In this document: piece after piece, positions 43,262-52,995 of the stretch
How the letters are laid out: each line of letters starts with the position of its first letter
Position numbering within the stretch: the stretch's first letter is position 1
Assembly: GCF_009827325.1 (NCBI RefSeq)
Contig: NZ_WTYC01000002.1
Location: forward strand, 62,001 to 126,000
Direction of reading: 5' to 3'
From: Qipengyuania vulgaris
GTDB lineage: Bacteria; Pseudomonadota; Alphaproteobacteria; Sphingomonadales; Sphingomonadaceae
DNA length: 64,000 nucleotides
Program-made: the position numbers and the translations under genes
Notes under the pieces: generated by a model
Databases searched by the model: none
What the model saw: the letters and a program-made list of their open reading frames with translations, nothing else
What the model was told of the DNA's origin: nothing

Positions 43262-43471
43262 TCAGGCGTCCAGTTCTTCGCGCGTCTGCTTTTCAACGCG
43301 AGCCTTCTCGCGTTCTTCCGCGACACCGCGGGCGTGTTCGGCGAGTCCACGCCAGGTTGCTTCGGAGCGCAAGGCGCGATCGCGCACATTGTCGAGAATA
43401 GCTTCGGAAGCCTCTTCCGCGGCCTGGTCGGCGCGGGCAGTACAGAATTCGTAGTTTTGCGTGTTGGCCAT
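43262..43471 (-). CDS. small hypothetical soluble protein
   Basis: 69 residues from MANTQNYEFCTARADQAAEEASEAILDNVRDRALRSEATWRGLAEHARGVAEEREKARVEKQTREELDA. All-helical and highly charged. It resembles small conserved alphaproteobacterial proteins of unknown role. Convergent with yciB. Confidence 0.6.
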   Translation of the reverse strand: MANTQNYEFCTARADQAAEEASEAILDNVRDRALRSEATWRGLAEHARGVAEEREKARVEKQTREELDA

Positions 43472-43496
43472 CCATGCTCTCCGAAAAAGGATACAA

Positions 43497-43528
43497 CACG
43501 CCCTCCCCACCAAGGCAGGAAGGGCGTG
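43497..43528 (-). terminator. probable terminator after the cold-shock gene
   Basis: CACGCCCT (43497-43504) pairs with AGGGCGTG (43521-43528). On the minus strand it is followed by TTGTATCCTTTTTC, a late T-run. Lies 14 bases after the csp stop. Confidence 0.55.
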
Positions 43529-43541
43529 CGCGATTGTCTGC

Positions 43542-43754
43542 TTAGTCAGCAGCCGAGAGGTTCACGGCGCTTTCCTTGCCGTTACGACCAGCTTCGACTT
43601 CGTAGTTGAGACGCTGTTCTTTATCGAGCGTCTGCATGCCAGCGGCCTGCACCGCCGAAATGTGTACGAAGCTGTCGGCCGAACCATCGTCGGGCTGGAT
43701 GAAGCCATAGCCCTTGTCGGCGTTGAAGAATTTGACTGTTCCGGTCTTGCTCAT
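43542..43754 (-). CDS. cold-shock protein, CspA family
   Basis: 70 residues with RNP1 KGYGFIQP (14-21) and RNP2 FVHISAV (29-35). Single-stranded nucleic acid binding OB-fold. Roughly 240 bases of non-coding sequence separate it from kup upstream, room for the long leader usual in csp genes. Confidence 0.95.
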   Translation of the reverse strand: MSKTGTVKFFNADKGYGFIQPDDGSADSFVHISAVQAAGMQTLDKEQRLNYEVEAGRNGKESAVNLSAAD

Positions 43755-43996
43755 GTGCGGTTCCTTTCAAGAACGCTTGAGGTTGCCCCGCGGCGACATG
43801 CCTAGGGGATCGTGCGTAAAATCGTCCAATGAAAGGAAGTCGTCGTCTGGTTAGCGCCGGGGCCAATAGAGGCAAGCGGCGGTCGTCAAAACCCGAAGTC
43901 CGTCGCAAATTTCGACGTCAGCAGACGGCTGTTAGCATGGTTTGGCGCGTTAACCTAACGAAATGGGCCGGGAGCTCTTACGGCCCCAATGCGGCC

Positions 43997-45934
43997 CTAG
44001 ATTTCGACCTGGCTTCCGAGCTCAACCACGCGATTGGTCGGAAGGCGGAAGAAGTCCATTGCGGTAGCGGCATTCCGCAACATCCAGGCGAAGATCTTCT
44101 CACGCCAGATTGGCATGCCCGGCTTGTCGCTGGGTAGCAGCGTCTGGCGGCTGAGGAAGAAGCTGGTGTGCATCATGTCGAACTCGCCGCCGCAGCGTTC
44201 CATTTCCTTCAGGCCCTGCGGCACGTTGGTTTCCTGCATGAAACCATAGTGCAGAACGGCGCGATAGAACCCGTCGCCGAGATCGTGGATTTCGCAGCGC
44301 TCGTTCTCATCGACATAGGGTGCGTCGGCAATGAGGACCGTCAGGATCACGACGCGTTCGTGCAGCACCTTGTTGTGCTTGATGTTGTGCAGCAATGCGG
44401 ACGGCACGCCCGCAGTCTGGCTGGCCATGAAAATGGCTGTGCCCGGGACGCGGGTGGCCGAATTCTTGGCGCTCTTGGCGAATATCTCGATAGGCAGCGC
44501 CGTTTCGTGCATGCGTTCGCGCATCAGCTTGCGTCCACGCGCCCAGGTTGTGAGCAGGGTGAAAGCAGCCAGACCGACCACCAGGGGGAACCATCCCCCA
44601 TCGGGAATCTTGACGAGGTTTGCCGCGAAATAGGCACCATCCACGATCAGGAAGAAGATCACCACAGGCGCGGCGACCCACCACTTCCATTTCCATACGC
44701 CGATGAACAGAACCCCCATCAGAAGCGTGTCGATGGTCACCGCACCGGTCACGGCGATACCGTAGGCCGCAGCTAGGTTAGACGAATTCTGGAAGGTCAG
44801 GACGAGAAGTATCACCGCGACCATCAGTGCCCAATTGATAACCGGGATGTAGATCTGCCCCGCTTCGGTCTCGCTCGTATGGCGGATGGTCATACGCGGC
44901 ATGAAGCCGAGCTGCATCGCCTGGTGGGTGATGCTGAAGGCACCGGAGATGACCGCCTGGCTAGCGATGAAAGTCGCCAGCGTAGCGAGAATGACGAGCG
45001 GAAGGCGATATTCCTCGCTTGCCAGCAGGAAGAACGGGTTACGCACCACTTCGGCTGCCTGTTCAGGCGGCAGACCCGCAATCATCGCCCCTTGGCCGAA
45101 GTAGTTGAGCAGCAAGCACGGCATGACGAAACCGAACCATGAAAGCCGCATCGGTCCGCGCCCGAAATGGCCCATGTCCGAATAGAGCGCTTCCGAACCG
45201 GTAACCGCCAGCACCACAGCGCCTAGGGCGAGGAAGGCGATCACGCCGTCTGTCAGAAAGAACTGAACCGCATACCAGGGGTTGAGCGCCCACAGTATGT
45301 CTGGGTTCTGTAGGATCTGGTTTGCGCCGAGTAGGGCAATGGTGACGAAATAGACGATCATCACCGGCGCGAAGAGTGCCCCTACCTTGGCCGTGCCGCG
45401 GCTTTGCAGAATGAACAGGAAGACCAGCAATACCAGCGCTATGGGAATGACTAGCGGGTCCAGCCCGGGATTGACTACAGTCAGGCCCTCCACTGCGGAA
45501 AGCACCGAGATTGCAGGCGTGATCATGCTGTCGCCGTAAAAGAGCGAGGTCGCGAAAACGCCCAGCAGCACAACCAGCCAACCGTACTTGGATCTGCCGA
45601 TATGACGGCTCAGAAGCGCAACGAGAGCGAGGCTTCCGCCCTGCCCCTTGTTATCTGCACGCATCAGGATGGTGACGTACTGGATCGAAACCACAATGAG
45701 CATCGACCAGAAAATCAGGCTTACCACACCCAGCACATGCATCCGGTCGATCGCGATGCTTGCTGCACCTGCAAATGTTTCACGGAAAGCGTACAGCGGA
45801 CTGGTGCCGATATCACCGAAGACGATGCCGATCGCACCGACGGCGAGTGCGGTCCTCGATCCCCCATGGCCTCGGCCATGCCCGTTCGCCCCGTCGTGTG
45901 CGGGGGTAGCTTCAGGCGCGTTCGCCTCGCTCAT
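43997..45934 (-). CDS. kup: potassium uptake protein Kup
   Basis: 645 residues with twelve hydrophobic segments. [24 protein letters not shown] (about 31-54), [32 protein letters not shown] and [15 protein letters not shown] are Kup signatures; a cytoplasmic tail of about 150 residues follows and ends LGSQVEI. Proton-coupled K uptake. Single gene. Confidence 0.95.
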   Translation of the reverse strand: MSEANAPEATPAHDGANGHGRGHGGSRTALAVGAIGIVFGDIGTSPLYAFRETFAGAASIAIDRMHVLGVVSLIFWSMLIVVSIQYVTILMRADNKGQGGSLALVALLSRHIGRSKYGWLVVLLGVFATSLFYGDSMITPAISVLSAVEGLTVVNPGLDPLVIPIALVLLVFLFILQSRGTAKVGALFAPVMIVYFVTIALLGANQILQNPDILWALNPWYAVQFFLTDGVIAFLALGAVVLAVTGSEALYSDMGHFGRGPMRLSWFGFVMPCLLLNYFGQGAMIAGLPPEQAAEVVRNPFFLLASEEYRLPLVILATLATFIASQAVISGAFSITHQAMQLGFMPRMTIRHTSETEAGQIYIPVINWALMVAVILLVLTFQNSSNLAAAYGIAVTGAVTIDTLLMGVLFIGVWKWKWWVAAPVVIFFLIVDGAYFAANLVKIPDGGWFPLVVGLAAFTLLTTWARGRKLMRERMHETALPIEIFAKSAKNSATRVPGTAIFMASQTAGVPSALLHNIKHNKVLHERVVILTVLIADAPYVDENERCEIHDLGDGFYRAVLHYGFMQETNVPQGLKEMERCGGEFDMMHTSFFLSRQTLLPSDKPGMPIWREKIFAWMLRNAATAMDFFRLPTNRVVELGSQVEI

Positions 45935-46055
45935 ATAAAGGGTGTCACCTGCCGCATAGCGTCAAAACCTTGAGGTCGGGGAAGCCTGCCCCCGTGCAAG
46001 GGGGCGGCGCTTAGCACCATGGGAGAGAGGGAGCAATACGCGCCAAAGTGCTATA

Positions 46056-46703
46056 TTATTCCAGATCACGTGGCTCGGCGGAGCCTTGCCCCACCATTGT
46101 TTCGAGCTGCATCAGCCGAAGCGCCAGCGATTCGCGCCATTCCGCTTCTTCCGGCGCCGCCTCGAGCGCCTCACGCCACAGTTCGAGGGTGCGCTCAACC
46201 TCGCCCGCACGAAGCCACGCAAGGCCGAGGAAATAGCGCGGACCGGCATTCTCGGCGTCGATCTGCTGGGCCTTTTGAAATGCATAAAGCGCAGCGGGCG
46301 TGAGTCGGCCTTCGGCATGTTCGACCAGCGCAATTCCCAAAGCGAGCCACGCTTCGAGATCACCCGAATTTTCCTGCGTAGCGCTACGATAGAAGCCAGC
46401 AGCCTGCGCAAAATCGCCGCGACGGGCAAAACCGTCACCGGTCGTGATCCAGCGCGACGGGAATTGCGACGTGTCGAAATATTCCCGGCGCGCTTCGATC
46501 AAGAGCTCTCCATCAGTGCCTTGTCGTTCCATCGCCATGCCCGGTGCAGAGGGTTGCCCGGGTGATCCGTGGAGCGCATATCCAGTAAGCCCGAATAGCA
46601 AGGTCGCTCCGAGCAAGGTCCAGCCATTACGATTGACCTTGAGCACGAAGGCAGCAGCCAGGAATACGGTCGCGGCCAGAGCGATCACCGGAGTCCAGCT
46701 CAT
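46056..46703 (-). CDS. ccmI: cytochrome c biogenesis TPR protein (CcmI-like)
   Basis: 215 residues: two N-terminal transmembrane helices (about 4-22 and 28-46) and three TPR-like helices pairs (SRWITTGDGFARRGDFAQAAGFYRSATQENSGDLEAWLALGIALVEHAEGRLTPAALYAFQKAQQIDAENAGPRYFLGLAWLRAGEVERTLELWREALEAAP). Last gene of the ccm operon, matching the C-terminal part of CcmI, which binds apocytochrome c. Start overlaps the ccmH stop by four bases. Confidence 0.88.
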   Translation of the reverse strand: MSWTPVIALAATVFLAAAFVLKVNRNGWTLLGATLLFGLTGYALHGSPGQPSAPGMAMERQGTDGELLIEARREYFDTSQFPSRWITTGDGFARRGDFAQAAGFYRSATQENSGDLEAWLALGIALVEHAEGRLTPAALYAFQKAQQIDAENAGPRYFLGLAWLRAGEVERTLELWREALEAAPEEAEWRESLALRLMQLETMVGQGSAEPRDLE

Positions 46704-47104
46704 GGGCGCCTCGTGAAGCGGCGCCGGAACAGGAGGCCTGCGATCAAGACCAGCAGCACAGGAATGGCGAAAAGCGGCCAGGTGGTCGTGCTCATGACGG
46801 GCTCATAGCTGACGTAGTCGCCATAGCGGCTCATCAGCCACTGACGAATCTCGTCAGGATCCTCGCCCGCCGCGATGCGGATTCGAACCTGATGGCGCAT
46901 ATCGCCGGCCATCGACGCGTCGCTATCGGCGATAGATTGGGACTGGCACTTGAGACAGCGCAGTGTCTCCATAAGCTCCTGCGCGGCGGCCTCCTGTTCG
47001 GGGTCGTCCAGCTGGCGATAGGCAAAGGGCGCGGGCGGCATTGCATCCTGTGCGGCAGACGGGGCCGCGAGCATGGCTGCCAGCAGGAGCGCGAGCATTC
47101 TCAT
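46700..47104 (-). CDS. ccmH: cytochrome c-type biogenesis protein CcmH
   Basis: 134 residues: signal peptide (1-19), LRCLKCQSQSIADSDASMA (49-67) with redox cysteines Cys50 and Cys53, MSRYGDYVSYEP and one C-terminal membrane helix. Reduces apocytochrome haem-binding cysteines with CcmG. Short form without the TPR part, which is the separate ccmI gene. Confidence 0.95.
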   Translation of the reverse strand: MRMLALLLAAMLAAPSAAQDAMPPAPFAYRQLDDPEQEAAAQELMETLRCLKCQSQSIADSDASMAGDMRHQVRIRIAAGEDPDEIRQWLMSRYGDYVSYEPVMSTTTWPLFAIPVLLVLIAGLLFRRRFTRRP

Positions 47105-47628
47105 CGTTCGGCCTTGCGCAGTTCTTCCAAGAGCACCGGTACGTGTTCGGGCCGGATATCGCCAATATGCTGATAGGTTATCACGCCATTGCCATCGATC
47201 ACGAAGGTCTCGGGGACGCCGGAAGAGCCGAGCCCAAGCTGAACTTCGGACAAATCGTCACGCCCTATGCGGGTATAGGGATTGCCGTGTTCGGTCAGGA
47301 AATGCATTACGTCGGCGGGCTTGTCGCGAATGGCGACGCCGACGATTTCCACGCCTGTCTCTTTCAACTGCTCGAGCTGGGCGGCTTCCGCAATGCAGGG
47401 CAGACACCAGCTCGCCCAGATGTTGAGCAGTTTCGGTCCACCATCGTAAAAGTATCGGCTATCCACGCCCGGCCGGTCGAGGCTGGCAGGCGGCAAAGTG
47501 AAATAGGGTAACTCCTTGCCGACCATCGTGCTCTTGATGAAATCGTCCTTGGGCTGGCTCAGCTGGTAGGCCGCAAGACCCAGGAAACCGAAAAATACCA
47601 GGAACGGGAGCCACATACGCCAGCTCAT
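47101..47628 (-). CDS. ccmG: thiol:disulfide interchange protein CcmG/DsbE
   Basis: 175 residues: N-terminal membrane anchor (5-22) and thioredoxin fold with WASWCLPC (71-78, Cys75 and Cys78) and GVPETFVIDGNGVITYQHIGDI near the cis-proline. Periplasmic reductant for CcmH. Four-base overlaps on both sides. Confidence 0.95.
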   Translation of the reverse strand: MSWRMWLPFLVFFGFLGLAAYQLSQPKDDFIKSTMVGKELPYFTLPPASLDRPGVDSRYFYDGGPKLLNIWASWCLPCIAEAAQLEQLKETGVEIVGVAIRDKPADVMHFLTEHGNPYTRIGRDDLSEVQLGLGSSGVPETFVIDGNGVITYQHIGDIRPEHVPVLLEELRKAER

Positions 47629-49580
47629 GCGATTGCCTCCTCATCCATGCGTCGCAGTGCCAGCTTGCGGCGGATGGTCCTTCGTCTGAGGTCACCGCGC
47701 ACCCGCCCGATCAGCGCCAGCAGGCCGCCCAGCGCTACCAGTATTCCGCCATACCAGATGAAGGTCACGAAGGGTTTCCACCACAGGCGCACCTGCCAAC
47801 GACCATCGGTGCTGTCGCTACCCATCACGGCATAGAGCTGTCCATTCCAGCGGGTGACGAGTACGCTTTCCGTGGTTTGCTGCGGCGGTGCCCAGAAATT
47901 GCGGGACTGAGGTGCGATCTGGATCGGCTCTTCGCCCTTGTAGGCAATGTTGAGTTGGCCCGCCAAAGCGGTCCAGTTCGGTCCCGCGATCGGTTCCACT
48001 GCATCGAGCTGGACGGCCCATGGTCCGACCGTGGTCGTTCCGCCTTCTTCGAGCGCAGCCAGCCTTTCTTTCGAGAAAGCACTTTCGCTCGCCATGCCGA
48101 ACAGCGCCACCGCCAGGCCAAAGTGAGCGATGACCATACCCCAAGTCGCTACCGGAACCCGCCGCAGGCTTCTCCCTCTCAGCGGCAGGAGGCTCGCCAC
48201 AGCAAGGGCGACGGCGAAAGACAGGCCCAGCAGTGGCAACAGCGCCGCGCCGAACAGCACCGCACAAAGGATCAGCGCAGCCAGCAGTAGCGCCGCAACC
48301 AGCGCGATCTCTTTCGAAATTCGCCCCCAATTGTCTTGGCGCCAGCGTAGGAGCGGACCTACTGCCATCACCACCAGCATGGGGAACAGGAAGACGGCGC
48401 CTACCGGATTGAAATAAGGCGGCCCTACCGAAACGCGGACATCGAAAGCCTCGGTCAGCAGGGGATAGAGAGTACCCAGCAGAACCACCGCAAGGATGGC
48501 GCTGAGCATGACGTTGTTGACCACCAGCGCCGCTTCGCGGCTGGCGAGGGAAAAGCGTTCGCCCTCCGTGATGGAGCCCGCGCGCAGGGCGAAAAGCAGT
48601 AATGCCCCGCCGATATAGAGTGCCAGAAGGAACAGGATGAAAGTCCCTCGCTCAGGATCGACTGCAAAGGCGTGAACGCTGGTAAGGATGCCGGAGCGGA
48701 CGAGGAAAGTCCCGAGCATCGACATGGAAAAGGCGACTACACCCAACATGATCGTCCATACCCGCAAAGCGTCGCGGCTTGCCAGGACGCTCGCCGAATG
48801 CAGCAGCGCGGTCGCGGCAAGCCATGGCATGAGCGATGCGTTTTCAACCGGATCCCAGAACCAGTACCCACCCCAGCCGAGTTCGTAATAGGCCCAGTAA
48901 CTGCCCGCAGTGATCCCCAGCGTCAGAAACACCCAAGCCCCGAGTATCCAGGGGCGCATTGCCCGCGCGAAATCAGGCGTGACCTGCCGCGTCACCAAGG
49001 CACCTACGGCGAAGCTGAAGGCGACGGACAGACCTACATAGCCGAAATAGAGAGTGGGCGGGTGTAGCGCGAGGCCGATGTCCTGCAGCAGCGGATTGAG
49101 CCCGAGCCCTTCTACCGCCGGCTGCGAAAGCCGTTCGAACGGATTGGAACTCAGGAGAAGGAAGGCATAGAAGCCGAGCGCGACGAACCCTTGCGCAGCG
49201 AGAGTTGCCTGCATGGTACGCTCTGGCAGGCGCCGCTCTATCCCGGCGATCAGTGCCCCCGCCAGTGCCATCACCGTCACCCACAACAGCATCGAGCCTT
49301 CGTGATTGCCCCAAGCTCCCGAGAGCTTGAAAATCAGGGGCTTCAATGTGTGCGAATTCATCGCCACCAGTTTGACAGAGAGATCGGTGATGGCGAAAAC
49401 CCACAAGAGCATCGCGAAGGACACCGCCACGAGGCCGCCCTGCAGGATTGCTGCTGGGCGGGTCAGCCCGGCAATCTCGCTCTCTGTCCCGCCCCTCAGC
49501 GCGAGAACTCCGCCAACCATCTGCAGCACTGCTAGTGCCGCTGCGAGCCACAACGCCGCGAGACCGATTTCGGCAATCAT
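47625..49580 (-). CDS. ccmF: haem lyase subunit CcmF
   Basis: 651 residues, about 15 transmembrane helices. The tryptophan-rich haem-handling motif is WGGYWFWDPVENASLMPWL (about 235-253). Joins haem from CcmE to apocytochrome c with CcmH and CcmI. Usual length. Overlaps ccmE and ccmG by four bases. Confidence 0.96.
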   Translation of the reverse strand: MIAEIGLAALWLAAALAVLQMVGGVLALRGGTESEIAGLTRPAAILQGGLVAVSFAMLLWVFAITDLSVKLVAMNSHTLKPLIFKLSGAWGNHEGSMLLWVTVMALAGALIAGIERRLPERTMQATLAAQGFVALGFYAFLLLSSNPFERLSQPAVEGLGLNPLLQDIGLALHPPTLYFGYVGLSVAFSFAVGALVTRQVTPDFARAMRPWILGAWVFLTLGITAGSYWAYYELGWGGYWFWDPVENASLMPWLAATALLHSASVLASRDALRVWTIMLGVVAFSMSMLGTFLVRSGILTSVHAFAVDPERGTFILFLLALYIGGALLLFALRAGSITEGERFSLASREAALVVNNVMLSAILAVVLLGTLYPLLTEAFDVRVSVGPPYFNPVGAVFLFPMLVVMAVGPLLRWRQDNWGRISKEIALVAALLLAALILCAVLFGAALLPLLGLSFAVALAVASLLPLRGRSLRRVPVATWGMVIAHFGLAVALFGMASESAFSKERLAALEEGGTTTVGPWAVQLDAVEPIAGPNWTALAGQLNIAYKGEEPIQIAPQSRNFWAPPQQTTESVLVTRWNGQLYAVMGSDSTDGRWQVRLWWKPFVTFIWYGGILVALGGLLALIGRVRGDLRRRTIRRKLALRRMDEEAIA

Positions 49581-50038
49581 TCGAGACCGACCGTCGTGTC
49601 TTCAGCCATCTCCGCGGCCTGGTGCTCGCTCATCCCTTCAAGCTCGCGCGGAACGTAATTTTCGTCATGCTTGGCGAGCAGATTATCCGCCACGAAAGTC
49701 CCGTCGGCTGCGAGCCGTCCTTCGGCAACCACGCCCGACCCTTCCACGAAAAGATCGGGAAGTATCCCGGCATAGCGCACCGGTATCGCCGAATTCTCGC
49801 GGCCGGTCACGGTGAAGGTCACGGTGATGCCGTCCGTCAAAGTCTGCAGGGAGTTCGGTGCCACCATCCCGCCCAGCCGGACCGCCTGCCCGACTTCAGG
49901 CGGGTCGGCCTCCATTTGCTCGGGAAGATAGAAATAGCTCGCCTGATTGCGCAGCGCGTAGGACGCCAGCAACGCCGCACCGATCAGCGCGGCGAGAGCA
50001 AGCACTACAAGGACAAGACGCTGGTGCTTGGCTTTCAT
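49577..50038 (-). CDS. ccmE: haem chaperone CcmE
   Basis: 153 residues with an N-terminal anchor (8-28). The covalent haem-binding His124 lies in LLAKHDENYVP with Tyr128. Periplasmic OB-fold carrier passing haem from CcmC to CcmF. Its ATG overlaps the stop of ccmD (ATGA). Confidence 0.96.
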   Translation of the reverse strand: MKAKHQRLVLVVLALAALIGAALLASYALRNQASYFYLPEQMEADPPEVGQAVRLGGMVAPNSLQTLTDGITVTFTVTGRENSAIPVRYAGILPDLFVEGSGVVAEGRLAADGTFVADNLLAKHDENYVPRELEGMSEHQAAEMAEDTTVGLE

Positions 50039-50190
50039 CTATCCGCCTTCGAACCGGAACGCGCCTTGGCGCGGCGGGCTTCGGCGCGCTTCATCGCGAT
50101 CCAGCTCCACGCGATCATGGCCAGCGTGCCGCCAACCCCGATGGCGTAAGCCAAATAGACGAAAGTCCACTGGTCCAGTGCCTCGCGCAT
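50035..50190 (-). CDS. ccmD: haem exporter protein CcmD
   Basis: 51 residues, too short to be found easily: MREALDQWTFVYLAYAIGVGGTLAMIAWSWIAMKRAEARRAKARSGSKADR. One transmembrane helix then a basic tail, the CcmD pattern. Its ATG overlaps the ccmC stop by one base (TGATG) and its TGA overlaps the ccmE start by four. Needed to release holo-CcmE from CcmC. Confidence 0.88.
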   Translation of the reverse strand: MREALDQWTFVYLAYAIGVGGTLAMIAWSWIAMKRAEARRAKARSGSKADR

Positions 50191-50912
50191 CAGTCCATCT
50201 CCATTGCGCGGCGGCGCAGGCGAGCTTCCGCCTGTATGTCGGCCAGCAGCGCTCGCATACGCGCCAGCACCACGCCGCCGAAAATGAGCGAGAAACCGAC
50301 GACCGCAACAAGCAGTGGGGCGAGGAATATGCCGTCGATCGAGCTATTGCCCAGTGTGATACTCGGCGGCTGGTGCAGCGAGTTCCACCACACGACGCTT
50401 CGGTTGATAATCGGAATGTTGATTGCACCCAGCAGGCCGAAAATCGCCGGGATCCGGGCTGACACGCCTTCCCGCTCGGCCGCTTGTGCCAGAGCGATAT
50501 AGGCAACGTAGAGGAAAGCGAGCACCAGCATCGACGTAAGCCTGCCATCCCATACCCACCATGCCCCCCAGGTTGGACGCCCCCAGACGGAGCCGGTAGC
50601 AAGACAGATCAGCGTGAAGACCAGGCCCGGTACGGCTGCGCCCCGCGCGGCAAGCGCCGCGAGCGGGTGCCTCCACACAAGGAATACGAGACTGGAGATC
50701 GCAATCGCCGTCCAGCCTCCCATCCCAAGCCATGCTGTCGGGACGTGAATGAACAGGATACGCACGGTCTCGCCCATCAGCTGGTCGGGCGGAACCTGGG
50801 TGAAGCCCCAGACAAGCGCTCCGGCAGTCAGCACGAGTCCGCTCACCAACAGAATTGGTGTCAACCAGGCAGCAAGGGCCAGGAAGCGCTTGGGATTGGC
50901 GAAACCATGCAT
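50190..50912 (-). CDS. ccmC: haem exporter protein CcmC
   Basis: 240 residues, six transmembrane helices. WWD motif WGRPTWGAWWVWDGRLTS (110-127) and His56 in LFIHVPTAW. Loads haem onto CcmE. First recognisable gene of this ccm unit; the ABC subunits ccmA and ccmB, often just upstream, are not in this window. Confidence 0.96.
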   Translation of the reverse strand: MHGFANPKRFLALAAWLTPILLVSGLVLTAGALVWGFTQVPPDQLMGETVRILFIHVPTAWLGMGGWTAIAISSLVFLVWRHPLAALAARGAAVPGLVFTLICLATGSVWGRPTWGAWWVWDGRLTSMLVLAFLYVAYIALAQAAEREGVSARIPAIFGLLGAINIPIINRSVVWWNSLHQPPSITLGNSSIDGIFLAPLLVAVVGFSLIFGGVVLARMRALLADIQAEARLRRRAMEMD

Positions 50913-50967
50913 GTCGTAAGCCGTCGCTGGTGCCTATTGCAGCCCCAGCGCCCGCCCGCAAGGACGA

Positions 50968-52032
50968 TCAGCGCCCGATGAGTTCCTGCGCCATCTTGTC
51001 GGCCACGACATCAGGCGAAACACCGGTCTTGTCGCTTTCCTGCCAGATCTGCTCAAGGCGGCCCGGGATCAGCGCAATCCGCTTGCGAACCTCGTTGATA
51101 TCGCAGGGCGCCTTGTCCTTGCGGCAGAGATATTCGAGCGTAACAGAAATGATTCCGCCCGCATTGATCACGTAATCCGGCGCGTAAAGGATGCCGCGCT
51201 CGGCCAGCATCGGTCCATGTTCAAGACGCTTGAGCTGGTTGTTGGCTCCGCCAGCCACAATCTTGCAGTCGAGGCTTCCGATACCCTCTTCATCCAGAAT
51301 AGCGCCGAGAGCATTGGGGCTGAAGACATCGCAGGGAACCGACATGATCGCTTCGGGAGCGACGCATTCGGCAGCGAGTTCCTTTGCCAGCGCGGCGCAG
51401 CGATCGGCATTGATATCCGACAGGGTAAGCTTCGCCCCGTCCTTGGCCAGCAGGCGGGCGACACCGCCGCCGACGCTGCCCGTGCCCTGGATCGCAACAT
51501 GGACACCATCCATGCCGTCCTTGCCGAGCTTGTGCTTCACGGCGGCCTTTATGCCGAGGAAGATGCCAAGCGCCGTGAAGGGCCCGGGATCTCCGCCAGC
51601 GGCATCGTCACCCTCAACGGGCAGGCCGGAAACATATTGAGTGCGCTCCGCAACGGCAGCCATGTCCGCTTCGGAAATGCCTACGTCTTCGGCTGTCACA
51701 TACTGACCGCCGAGTGCATCGACGACATCGGCGAAAGCGGCGAGCATTTCCGGGGTCTTGGTGCGGTTCTCGTCGGCGAGGATAACCGCTTTTCCGCCGC
51801 CCATCGGCAGCCCGGCCATGGCGTTCTTGTAGCTCATCCCGCGCGAGAGGCGCAGTGCGTCGCGCATCGCGGCATCGGGTTCAGCATAATGCCAGAAACG
51901 CGTGCCTCCGGCGCCCGGGCCGAGGTGGGTCGAATGGAGCGCGATGATTGCGGTCAGGCCGCTCTTCGGGTCGCGCACGAACTGCACGAGCTCGTGATCG
52001 TCGTAATCCGCTTCGGTCCAGAATGCCGTCAT
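50968..52032 (-). CDS. Glu/Leu/Phe/Val dehydrogenase
   Basis: 354 residues, size and style of leucine/valine/phenylalanine dehydrogenases. Lys69 and Lys81 in MSYKNAMAGLPMGGGKAVI are the substrate and catalytic lysines; GTGSVGGGVARLLAKDGAKLTLSDIN (183-208) is the NAD-binding Rossmann site. VINAGGIISVTLEYLC near the C-terminus is typical. Reversible oxidative deamination of a branched or aromatic amino acid; exact substrate uncertain. Single gene. Confidence 0.9.
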   Translation of the reverse strand: MTAFWTEADYDDHELVQFVRDPKSGLTAIIALHSTHLGPGAGGTRFWHYAEPDAAMRDALRLSRGMSYKNAMAGLPMGGGKAVILADENRTKTPEMLAAFADVVDALGGQYVTAEDVGISEADMAAVAERTQYVSGLPVEGDDAAGGDPGPFTALGIFLGIKAAVKHKLGKDGMDGVHVAIQGTGSVGGGVARLLAKDGAKLTLSDINADRCAALAKELAAECVAPEAIMSVPCDVFSPNALGAILDEEGIGSLDCKIVAGGANNQLKRLEHGPMLAERGILYAPDYVINAGGIISVTLEYLCRKDKAPCDINEVRKRIALIPGRLEQIWQESDKTGVSPDVVADKMAQELIGR

Positions 52033-52085
52033 CGCAAGTCACCCCATTTGGCAGGTATTTCGTGACCCGGCGCGAAAGGAGAAAA

Positions 52086-52162
52086 TGGGGCGATCGAGGG
52101 GTCTCGAACCCCCGACCTCCGGTACCACAAACCGGCGCTCTAACCAACTGAGCTACGATCGC
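52086..52162 (-). tRNA. tRNA-His (anticodon GTG)
   Basis: Acceptor stem GCGATCG / CGATCGC, D-arm GCTC / GAGC, anticodon stem CCGGT / ACCGG with loop TTGTGGT (GTG), T-arm with GGTTCGA. CCA is encoded (TGG at 52086-52088). Base 52163 supplies the G at -1 that pairs with C73, a tRNA-His feature. Confidence 0.93.
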
Positions 52163-52356
52163 CACACGCCCCCGGAACGCTGCCGGGAAGGCGGCACATA
52201 TACGCGAAGAACGAGCCGTCAACCCGCCACGCGCAACGGCGTGCGCCTGTTGCATAACATGGGGAGAATGGGAAGTGAAAAAGCGATTTCGGGTTGGTAC
52301 GCGCAACTATCTTGCGCGACTTGCGGAGCTATCGCGTCCGGCTATCGTGCCGATCC

Positions 52357-52995
52357 ATGAACGGCCCCGGCGAATCTTCGAGCGAATTGTTGATGTCACG
52401 CGCAGGCGTCCAGCGATTGCCTTCCGACAAGATAGAGCTCCTCCAGCTGCGCAATTTCGCAAACCCCGGCTTGTGCCGACGCCTCATCGAACTGATCGAA
52501 AAAGACCGCCGTCCGTCTACCCTCGCAGACGCGGGAGACGACCGTTATTTCCGGACCAGCGAGACCTGCGATCTAGAACCGCAAGAACCTGCAGTTCGCG
52601 AAATGGAGGCCTTGCTTGCGGCATTGAACGGCATCGATCCCGCACATGGCGAGCCACTTCAGGGCCAGCGCTACGACGTCGGTCAGGAGTTCAAGCCGCA
52701 TTGCGACTATTTCAACCGCAATGGGCTGGACTGGGATCGATATTGTTCGGTCGCAGGTCAGCGGACGTGGACGTTCATGGTCTATCTCAACGATGTCGAT
52801 GCTGGCGGCGCGACCCGCTTCAAGGCTGTGAAGAAGACTTTCCAGCCGGAAACCGGAAAGCTGTTATGCTGGAACAACATGCGGCTCGACGGGACAGAGA
52901 ACCCGAACACGATCCACCACGGAATGAAAGTACGCTCGGGAGTGAAATATGTTATAACCAAGTGGTATCGAGAACTGCCCTGGGGGTGGAAATGA
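52357..52995 (+). CDS. prolyl 4-hydroxylase-type 2OG-Fe(II) oxygenase
   Basis: 212 residues from the ATG at 52357; upstream frame to 52294 is less protein-like and an ATG at 52393 is possible. Iron ligands His115 and Asp117 in PHCDYF and His188 in IHHGMKV, with Lys197 in SGVKYVITKWYRELPW for 2-oxoglutarate. LQGQRYDVGQEFKPHCDYF is the standard P4H alpha subunit pattern. Target protein unknown. Stop overlaps the DksA-like gene start by four bases, so they form an operon. Confidence 0.9.
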   Translation: MNGPGESSSELLMSRAGVQRLPSDKIELLQLRNFANPGLCRRLIELIEKDRRPSTLADAGDDRYFRTSETCDLEPQEPAVREMEALLAALNGIDPAHGEPLQGQRYDVGQEFKPHCDYFNRNGLDWDRYCSVAGQRTWTFMVYLNDVDAGGATRFKAVKKTFQPETGKLLCWNNMRLDGTENPNTIHHGMKVRSGVKYVITKWYRELPWGWK

